9,491 nt of DNA. Origin: an uncultured Collinsella sp. Its GTDB lineage: Bacteria; Actinomycetota; Coriobacteriia; Coriobacteriales; Coriobacteriaceae. The notes under the pieces are model-generated. The model ran no database searches and had not been told where the DNA came from. It saw only the letters and a list, made by a program, of their open reading frames with translations. Of this stretch, positions 4,550-9,491 are shown in pieces. The position numbers and the translations under genes were made by a program. Every line of letters starts with the position of its first letter. The first letter of the stretch is position 1. The DNA lies in the NCBI GenBank assembly GCA_902489295.1, contig CABTZM010000069.1, positions 1-9,491 of the forward strand, in the 5' to 3' direction.

Positions 4550-5716
4550 ATGTTCGAGAAGAGTGTCGAGGAGCTCACCGAGCTCGGCGCCCAGATCACC
4601 ACGGCCGAGATTGCCCAGCAGCCCGAGCTTTGGCGTGATACGCTCAACATCTACCGCGAGAACAAGGAGGCCATCGAGGCCTTCCTGGCCGAGGCTCGCG
4701 CCATGGGCGAGGGCCGTCTGTCCGTTGTCTTCACTGGTGCCGGTACTTCTGACTACGTGGGCGATACCTGCGCTCCGTACCTGCGTCACGCTGGCAACAC
4801 TGATCTCTACGACTTTAAGCCCATCGCCACGACCGATATCGTGAGCGCCCCGCGCGACTTCCTGCGCGCCGAGGATCCCACGCTCGTGGTTTCCTTCGCT
4901 CGTTCTGGCAACAGCCCCGAGAGCCTTGCTGCCGTCGCCGTTGCTAAGGAGCTCGTGCACAACGTCAAGTTCCTCAACATCACCTGCGCTCCCGAGGGCA
5001 AGCTGGCCGTCGAGTCTGCCGATGATCCCAACGCGCTGACGCTGCTCATCCCGCGCGCCAACGACAAGGGCTTCGCCATGACCGGCTCCTACACCTGCAT
5101 GACCCTGCTCTCCACCCTCATCTTCGATGAGGCTTCCGATGAGCAGAAGGCCGAGTGGGTCGAGACCATCGCCAAGATGGGCGAAGAGGTTATCGCTCGC
5201 GAGCCCGAGATCGCCGATTACCTGGCTGGCGACTTCAACCGCGTGACCTACCTGGGTTCCGGCTCCTTCGGTGGCCTTGCTCAGGAGAGCCAGCTCAAGA
5301 TCCTCGAGCTTGCTCACGGCTTGGTTGCCACCTCTTACGACACCTCCATGGGCTATCGTCATGGACCCAAGTCCTTCGTCGACGATAAGACCCTCGTCTT
5401 CGTCTTCGTTAACAACGACGCCTACACCCGTCAGTACGACATCGACATCCTCAACGAGATCGGTGGCGACGACATCGCTCAGCACACCGTCGCTGTTCAG
5501 CAGGATGGCGCCACCGTCTATGAGGGTGAGTCCTTCACCTTCAAGGGCTACGAGGCGCTTCCCGAGGGCTATCTTGCTCTGCCGTTCGTGATGTTTGCCC
5601 AGGCTATCAGCCTGCTCAACTCCGTGCGCGTGGGCAACACGCCCGATACGCCGAGCCCCACCGGCACGGTCAACCGCGTGGTCAAGGGCGTGACGATTCA
5701 TCCCTTCACCGCTTAA
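4550..5716 (+). CDS. agaS: AgaS-type SIS sugar-phosphate isomerase/deaminase
   Basis: This 388-residue cytoplasmic enzyme has two SIS (sugar isomerase) domains. The first shows GAGTSDYVG (63-71) and SFARSGNSPES (115-125). The second shows YLGSGSFGGLAQESQLKILEL (234-254) and GYRHGPKS (268-275), the pattern of AgaS and of the isomerase half of GlmS. Length and motifs fit AgaS, which in E. coli converts galactosamine-6-phosphate to tagatose-6-phosphate and ammonia. The neighbours agree: a Man-family PTS upstream, a NagA-type deacetylase next, and a tagatose-6-phosphate kinase further on. It is a single-gene unit with its own promoter, dre-like operator and terminator. A role on another amino sugar or on a ketosamine phosphate is possible but less likely. 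Confidence 0.9.
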   Translation: MFEKSVEELTELGAQITTAEIAQQPELWRDTLNIYRENKEAIEAFLAEARAMGEGRLSVVFTGAGTSDYVGDTCAPYLRHAGNTDLYDFKPIATTDIVSAPRDFLRAEDPTLVVSFARSGNSPESLAAVAVAKELVHNVKFLNITCAPEGKLAVESADDPNALTLLIPRANDKGFAMTGSYTCMTLLSTLIFDEASDEQKAEWVETIAKMGEEVIAREPEIADYLAGDFNRVTYLGSGSFGGLAQESQLKILELAHGLVATSYDTSMGYRHGPKSFVDDKTLVFVFVNNDAYTRQYDIDILNEIGGDDIAQHTVAVQQDGATVYEGESFTFKGYEALPEGYLALPFVMFAQAISLLNSVRVGNTPDTPSPTGTVNRVVKGVTIHPFTA

Positions 5717-5734
5717 TCGCGTCCCCCTGTAAGG

Positions 5735-5777
5735 GCGCCCGTCCGCTCATAACGGCGGGCGGGCGCTTTTTGTTTTT
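5735..5777 (+). terminator. Intrinsic terminator after agaS
   Basis: GCGCCCGTCCGC (5735-5746) pairs with GCGGGCGGGCGC (5755-5766), with one T-G pair and an 8-base loop, followed by TTTTTGTTTTT. It lies 19 bases after the agaS stop codon and would cut or reduce read-through into nagA. Confidence 0.9.
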
Positions 5778-5835
5778 AGTTAAACCGGGTATAAGCATCA
5801 CCACGGTCAACTGCTTTTAGAAGCAAGGAGTGCAT

Positions 5836-7005
5836 ATGAGCACGTACGCAATCAAGGCTGACAAGTTCTTCTTGCCGGCAGGCCCGCAGCTGGGCGGCTA
5901 TCTCATGGTCGAGGACGGCGTCTTTGGCGCCTGGCAGGCCGATGAGCCCTCCTGCGAGATCAAGGACTACACGGGATCGTGGATCGCGCCGGGCATGGTC
6001 GACACCCACATCCATGGCTTCTATAACCACTCGACTACCGACAACGACGCCGAGGGTATCGATATCAGCTCGACCGAGCTCGCCCGTCGCGGCACCACCA
6101 GCTGGCTGCCCACCACGTTTACCGATGGTGTCGAGCAGATCAAAGACGCCTGCGCTGCCATCGCCCAGGCCGATGAGGGCCGCGGCCCCGACTTCTGCGG
6201 TGCCCGCATTCAGGGCATTTACCTGGAGGGTCCCTTCTTTACGATGAAGCACGTGGGCGCGCAGAACCCCGCCTATCTGATCGATCCTTCTGAGGAGGTC
6301 TTTGACCAGTGGCAGGAGGCTGCTGGCGGACGCATTGTTAAGAGCGCTATGGCCGCTGAGCGTGACGGTGCCGCTGCCTACGCTGCTGCCCTGAACGCCA
6401 AGGGCGTGGTGACCAGCATCGGTCACTCCGACGCCACCTACGATGAGTGCGTCGCCGCCATCAACGCCGGAGCCAGCTGCTTTACGCACACCTATAACGG
6501 CCAGCGCGGCCTTCACCATCGCGAGCCCGGTGTCGTGGGCGCCGCTATGACCACCCCCGAGACCTACGCCGAGATCATCTGCGACGGCAAGCACGTGAAC
6601 CCCGCCGCCATCAAGGCGCTGCTGCAGGCCAAGGGGTGGCAGCACACGGTGCTTATCACCGACTGCCTGGGCTGCGGTGGCATGCCCGAGGGCAGCTATA
6701 CCAGCGGTGGTATGGACGTCATCATGAAGGACAACCTGTGCTGGCTCGCCGACGGCAAGAGCATCGCCGGCTCGGTGCTCACGCTTGCCCAGGGCGTCAA
6801 GAACATCGTTGATTGGGGCATCGCCAGCGCCGATATCGCCATTCGCATGGCAACCGAAGTGCCGGCTCGTTCCGCGCACATCGAGGATAAGTGCGGCAGC
6901 ATCATGCCGGGTCGCGACGCCGACTTTGTCGTGTTCGACCACGAGCTCACCCTCGTTGAGACCTACGTTGGCGGCCAGAGCGTCGGCAACGCATTTACCG
7001 AGTAA
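5836..7005 (+). CDS. nagA: N-acetyl-hexosamine-6-phosphate deacetylase (NagA type)
   Basis: This is an amidohydrolase-fold enzyme (389 residues) that removes acetate from N-acetylglucosamine-6-phosphate or, in this setting, probably N-acetylgalactosamine-6-phosphate (an AgaA role). Metal and catalytic positions are visible: DTHIHG (56-61), YLEGPFF with E131, H197 in GHSDATY, H218 in THTYNG, and the catalytic aspartate D276 in LITDCLG. The usual NagA stretch HHREPGVVGAAM is present. I chose ATG 5836 because AAGGAG (5825-5830) is five bases upstream; a GTG at 5830 overlaps that site. A TATAAG (5790-5795) after the agaS terminator may be its promoter, but no clear -35 or dre-like operator is seen. 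Sugar specificity is inferred from agaS and the kinase. Confidence 0.92.
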   Translation: MSTYAIKADKFFLPAGPQLGGYLMVEDGVFGAWQADEPSCEIKDYTGSWIAPGMVDTHIHGFYNHSTTDNDAEGIDISSTELARRGTTSWLPTTFTDGVEQIKDACAAIAQADEGRGPDFCGARIQGIYLEGPFFTMKHVGAQNPAYLIDPSEEVFDQWQEAAGGRIVKSAMAAERDGAAAYAAALNAKGVVTSIGHSDATYDECVAAINAGASCFTHTYNGQRGLHHREPGVVGAAMTTPETYAEIICDGKHVNPAAIKALLQAKGWQHTVLITDCLGCGGMPEGSYTSGGMDVIMKDNLCWLADGKSIAGSVLTLAQGVKNIVDWGIASADIAIRMATEVPARSAHIEDKCGSIMPGRDADFVVFDHELTLVETYVGGQSVGNAFTE

Positions 7006-7011
7006 CGACAG

Positions 7012-7049
7012 AAAAAGACGGCGGGCCCGAGTTTGCTCGGACCCGCCGT
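7012..7049 (-). terminator. Terminator of the flavodoxin gene, facing nagA
   Basis: ACGGCGGG-c-CCGAG (7018-7031) pairs with CTCGG-a-CCCGCCGT (7036-7049), giving 13 pairs and one mismatch around a TTTG loop. The T-run lies on the - strand side (AAAAA at 7012-7016 on +), so it is a proper terminator for the leftward gene. On the + strand the stem alone could help end nagA transcripts, but no T-run follows. Confidence 0.82.
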
Positions 7050-7079
7050 ATGGGTTAACGCTCAAAAGCACCTTAACAG

Positions 7080-7664
7080 TTACAGCTTGTTAGCGATCTT
7101 CTTTGCCGTGCGCTTGACGCCGGCCACCAGGCCTCCCGCAGGATGCTCCTTTTCATACGCAAGGCGCTTCTCGCGCTTGGCATACTCTTCGACGATGATG
7201 TCGCCGTACTCATCTTCGATCTTATCGAAGAAATCGACGGCGCCCTTAATTTCCTCAGCGGTCGGGTGTCCCTTCTGGACGCCGCCCATGAGCTTGAACG
7301 GGCCCCACGTATCAAAGCCGGTGCAACCGTAGACACCCATAAAGATGGCCTGCCTCATGCGGCAGATGCCGTCGATATCCTTGCCGTACCATTTGTTTTT
7401 GCCGCCGTAGGTCATAAGACCAAACACCTTGTCCTGCGGCTGCAGCACGTTGGTGAGTACGCGTGCCATATCCTTGTCGATCTCGGAGTAATAGATGCCC
7501 GTGGCGACGCCGATCAGATGGTACTCGTGCAGGTCGGGGTACTCGTTTTTACCGAGTGCCTTTACATCGAGGGTATCGATTTCGGGATGCGCCTCGACAA
7601 TGGCGTCCACGAGCTTTTTCGTGTTGCCGTGGTGGCGCGAGGCGTAGAGGATGATGGTTCGCAT
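7080..7664 (-). CDS. Flavodoxin-family protein
   Basis: This 194-residue protein starts with a flavodoxin fold: the strand RTIILYA is followed by the FMN phosphate loop SRHHGNTKKL (residues 9-18). Further in are LIGVATGIYYSEI and VFGLMTYGG, as in flavodoxin-like proteins, and then GCTGFDTWGPFKLMGGVQKGHPTAEEI. The C-terminus is a basic tail (GVKRTAKKIANKL). It is likely a small flavoprotein for electron transfer or quinone/redox chemistry; no partner is visible. ATG 7664 is preferred because AAAGG lies seven bases upstream on the - strand and the protein then begins directly with the first strand; an upstream in-frame ATG at 7736 adds a non-conserved 24-residue lead. It is transcribed against all its neighbours and is probably not part of the sugar pathway. 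Confidence 0.85.
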   Translation of the reverse strand: MRTIILYASRHHGNTKKLVDAIVEAHPEIDTLDVKALGKNEYPDLHEYHLIGVATGIYYSEIDKDMARVLTNVLQPQDKVFGLMTYGGKNKWYGKDIDGICRMRQAIFMGVYGCTGFDTWGPFKLMGGVQKGHPTAEEIKGAVDFFDKIEDEYGDIIVEEYAKREKRLAYEKEHPAGGLVAGVKRTAKKIANKL

Positions 7665-7820
7665 AAGAAGGCCTTTCAGCTGTAATGAAGTCAATGTCAA
7701 TATGCTACCCCGTTGGATAGCTGGGATACCGGACACATCGATGAACGTGCGGGTTTGTTCTATGGCTAGGACTGAGATGGGTGCTTGCGAGTAAAGGGCA
7801 GTTGTTCGAAAGGATGGACA
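7665..7820. other. Divergent intergenic region, flavodoxin and epimerase
   Basis: These 156 bases separate two divergently transcribed genes and must hold promoters for both. A TTGACA lies on the - strand (7700-7695), but no good -10 box is correctly spaced from it. On the + strand, TTGTTC (7755-7760) also lacks a clear partner. I see no copy of the TGGTTACTACCA operator here, so the epimerase-kinase unit may escape the GntR regulator or be controlled differently. Confidence 0.4.
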
Positions 7821-8702
7821 ATGGAATACGCTCTTTCCAACGATTCGATTTCTATTAAGGTTTCCACGGCTGGCGGCTCGTTCACCTCAATCGAGGCCGA
7901 CGGTCGCGAGTATCTGTGGCAGGGCGACCCTGCCGTATGGTCCGGTCAGGCGCCGATCTGCTTCCCGATTTGTGGAGGCCTGCGCGATGGCAATGCCATG
8001 ACGTTTGCCGGACATCACGTGAAGCTCGCCCGTCACGGATTTGCGCGCAAGCAGGAGTGGAAGCTGCTGAGCCAAAGCGATAACGAACTTGCGATGTGCC
8101 TGGCTTCGGAGGATAACGCCGCATTGCTGAGCGATTATCCGTATCCGTTTAAGCTCGTTGCCCGCTATACGCTCGAGGGCGCTGCCGTGCGTGTTTCCTA
8201 TGAGGTGACCAACGAGGGCACTGAGGACATGCCGTTCTTTATTGGCGGACATCCCGGCTTTAGGTGCCCGCTCGACGAGGGCGAGGCCTATACGGACTAC
8301 GAGCTGCGTTTTGAGAAGGACGAGGCCGCGGAGCTTTGCACCGCCGTTCCCTCGACTGGATTGATCGACGTGGCCAACCGCTCCAAGAACCCCATGGTGG
8401 GAAAGACTCTGCCGCTATCACATGAGCTCTTTGATTTTGCGGAGACCATCTTTGACGTGCTCGAGAGTCGTCAGGTCACGCTCTCCAAGAAGGGCGAGGA
8501 CAAGGGCGTCCGCCTGAGCTTTGAGGGCTTCCCGTACCTCATCGTGTGGAGCAAGCCCGAGGGCGATTTTGTGGCAGTTGAGCCTTGGGGCGGCCTTTCG
8601 ACCTGCTCTGATGAGGATGACGTGCTTGAGCACAAGCGCGGCTGCCTTGTCGCCAAGCCCAAGGAGACCGTCGTCCGTTCGTTCACGATTGAGATTCTGT
8701 AA
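7821..8702 (+). CDS. Aldose 1-epimerase (LacX-like mutarotase)
   Basis: This 293-residue protein has the galactose mutarotase fold and interconverts alpha and beta anomers of an aldose or related sugar. Likely active-site residues are visible: H72 in RHGFAR, H144 in GGHPGFRCPL, and E254 in VAVEPWGG. The overall pattern (opening AGGSFTSIEADGREYLWQGDPAVWSGQAPICFPICG) resembles the LacX branch rather than classical GalM. LacX genes accompany tagatose-6-phosphate genes in lactococcal lac operons, which fits the lacC-like gene 59 bases downstream. ATG 7821 has AAAGGA (7809-7814) upstream; an in-frame ATG at 7785 adds a non-conserved lead. Its exact substrate is not readable from sequence. Confidence 0.88.
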   Translation: MEYALSNDSISIKVSTAGGSFTSIEADGREYLWQGDPAVWSGQAPICFPICGGLRDGNAMTFAGHHVKLARHGFARKQEWKLLSQSDNELAMCLASEDNAALLSDYPYPFKLVARYTLEGAAVRVSYEVTNEGTEDMPFFIGGHPGFRCPLDEGEAYTDYELRFEKDEAAELCTAVPSTGLIDVANRSKNPMVGKTLPLSHELFDFAETIFDVLESRQVTLSKKGEDKGVRLSFEGFPYLIVWSKPEGDFVAVEPWGGLSTCSDEDDVLEHKRGCLVAKPKETVVRSFTIEIL

Positions 8703-8722
8703 TTCCGTTTTGTCGACTCGTA

Positions 8723-8746
8723 TCGCGAGGCACAAGAAGCCTGCGA
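8723..8746 (+). other. Small hairpin between epimerase and kinase genes
   Basis: TCGC-g-AGGC (8723-8731) can pair with GCCTGCGA (8739-8746) with one bulged G and a 7-base loop. It sits four bases before the kinase ribosome binding site (AAGGAG, 8750-8755). No T-run follows, so the two genes are probably still co-transcribed. Confidence 0.25.
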
Positions 8747-8761
8747 GATAAGGAGCTAAAA

Positions 8762-9491
8762 ATGATCCTCACCGTTACGATGAACCCGTCTGTCGATACG
8801 CGCTATCAACTCGATGAGCTCGTTATCGACGACGTCAACCGCGTGACGCCCGAAAAGACCGCCGGCGGTAAGGGCCTCAACGTGGCCCGCGTGCTGGGTC
8901 AGCTGGGCGACGATGTCGTGGCTACCGGCCTGCTCGGCGGTCACATGGGTGCCTACATGGCTGAGCTCATGGATGCTAACGGCATCAACAACGACTTCGT
9001 GCCCATCAAGGGCGAGACCCGCATCTGCCTCAATATCCTCCACGCCGGCAACCAGACCGAGCTGCTCGAGAGCGGCCCGACGATTGCCCCCGAGGAGCTC
9101 GATGCCTTCACCGCCAAGTTCACTGAGCTTGCGAGCAAGGCCGACGTCGTCACTATTTCGGGCTCGCTGCCCCGCGGCGTCGAGGTGGACTACTATGCCA
9201 AGATCACGGGCATTGCCGAGAACGCCGGTGCCAAGGTGCTGCTCGATACTTCGGGCGCCTCGCTCGAGGCTGCTCTCAAGTCCGAGGTCAAGCCCGAGCT
9301 GGTCAAGCCTAACCTGACCGAGATTAACGGCCTTCTGGGAACGAGCTTTACCACCGACGATGTGGACGAGCTCCGTGCCGCGCTTGCCTCTGACGCCCGC
9401 TTCTCCGATATTCCTTGGGTCGTCGTGTCCATGGGCGCTGCCGGCTCCGTGGGCTTCCACAACGGCCGTGCGTTCCGCGCCAAGACGCCCG
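8762..9491 (+). CDS. lacC: Tagatose-6-phosphate kinase, PfkB family (partial)
   Basis: This is the first 243 residues of a PfkB-family sugar kinase, cut by the right edge of the window. It opens MILTVTMNPSVDTRYQLDEL and continues DDVNRVTPEKTAGGKGLNVARVL, with GGKGLN at 35-40, SGSLPRG at 133-139 and VKPNLTEI at 181-188. These follow LacC (tagatose-6-phosphate to tagatose-1,6-bisphosphate) very closely. 1-Phosphofructokinase (FruK) is the main alternative, but AgaS upstream makes tagatose-6-phosphate, which favours LacC. The catalytic GxGD motif lies beyond the edge, as expected for a protein of about 310 residues. AAGGAG sits six bases before ATG 8762. It is probably co-transcribed with the epimerase. 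An aldolase (LacD/GatY type) would be expected after it. Confidence 0.88.
   Translation, partial: MILTVTMNPSVDTRYQLDELVIDDVNRVTPEKTAGGKGLNVARVLGQLGDDVVATGLLGGHMGAYMAELMDANGINNDFVPIKGETRICLNILHAGNQTELLESGPTIAPEELDAFTAKFTELASKADVVTISGSLPRGVEVDYYAKITGIAENAGAKVLLDTSGASLEAALKSEVKPELVKPNLTEINGLLGTSFTTDDVDELRAALASDARFSDIPWVVVSMGAAGSVGFHNGRAFRAKTP

Noticed and set aside
4544..5701. Long open frame antisense to agaS
   Set aside because: It mirrors agaS almost exactly, has low-complexity Gly/Leu/Val/Asp content and no recognisable motifs. Long antisense frames are expected opposite high-GC genes with strong third-position bias.
5798..5815. Possible operator before nagA (region around ACCACGGTCAACT)
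   Set aside because: Only about 5 of 12 positions fit the TGGTTACTACCA pattern and no inverted repeat is present.
7018..7049. Use of the hairpin as a + strand terminator for nagA
   Set aside because: No T-run follows on the + strand (ATGGGTTAAC); the T-run is on the - strand, so it is assigned to the flavodoxin gene.
5776..7071. Long open frame antisense to nagA
   Set aside because: Same reason: a shadow of a gene with clear active-site motifs on the + strand. It also runs through the terminator regions at both ends.
8756..9460. Open frame antisense to the lacC-like kinase
   Set aside because: The + strand frame matches LacC along its whole visible length; the reverse frame has no motifs.
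1..9491. CRISPR arrays, tRNA/rRNA genes, insertion sequences, phage or toxin-antitoxin genes
   Set aside because: I found no regular repeats, tRNA-like folds, transposase motifs or terminal inverted repeats. All sizeable stretches are covered by metabolic genes or short regulatory gaps.

Overview
The window is a sugar-catabolism locus. Its high GC content, codon use and gene content suggest a gut actinobacterium of the Coriobacteriia, most likely Collinsella-like. That placement is inferred from sequence style and gene order, not from a marker gene. The genes form a nearly complete route for uptake and breakdown of N-acetylgalactosamine (GalNAc) and/or galactosamine. A mannose-family PTS imports and phosphorylates the sugar. 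A NagA-type deacetylase removes the acetyl group. An AgaS-type SIS enzyme deaminates and isomerises the product to tagatose-6-phosphate, and a LacC-type kinase (cut by the right edge) makes tagatose-1,6-bisphosphate. The aldolase that would finish the route is not in the window.

Layout. Bases 1-315 hold a regulatory leader: an extended -10 promoter, a dre-like operator (TGGTTACTACCA), a second small palindrome, and a hairpin that would cover the first ribosome binding site. Bases 316-3519 are a tightly packed + strand operon: EIIA, a YajC-like membrane protein, EIIB, EIIC and an unusually long EIID, closed by a strong terminator (3586-3626). A HutC-type GntR regulator follows from its own promoter (3704-4435). 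Next is agaS (4550-5716), whose promoter carries the same 13-base operator core as the PTS promoter, then a terminator and nagA (5836-7005). A flavodoxin-family gene lies on the - strand (7080-7664) and has its own terminator facing nagA. On the + strand again are a LacX-like aldose 1-epimerase (7821-8702) and the lacC-like kinase (8762 to the edge).

Regulation. The identical operator core at the PTS and agaS promoters, with a weaker copy just downstream of the gntR promoter, suggests that the GntR/UTRA protein represses transport and the first catabolic step until a phosphorylated amino sugar appears. This is inference from site position and from the NagR/DasR family.

The pathway itself is of a known kind and I see no wholly new system. 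The points most worth a second look are the acidic insertion in EIID with a repeated DxDGNA motif, the yajC gene inside the PTS operon, the shared operator, the leader hairpin over the EIIA ribosome binding site, and the paired hairpins between EIIB and EIIC.
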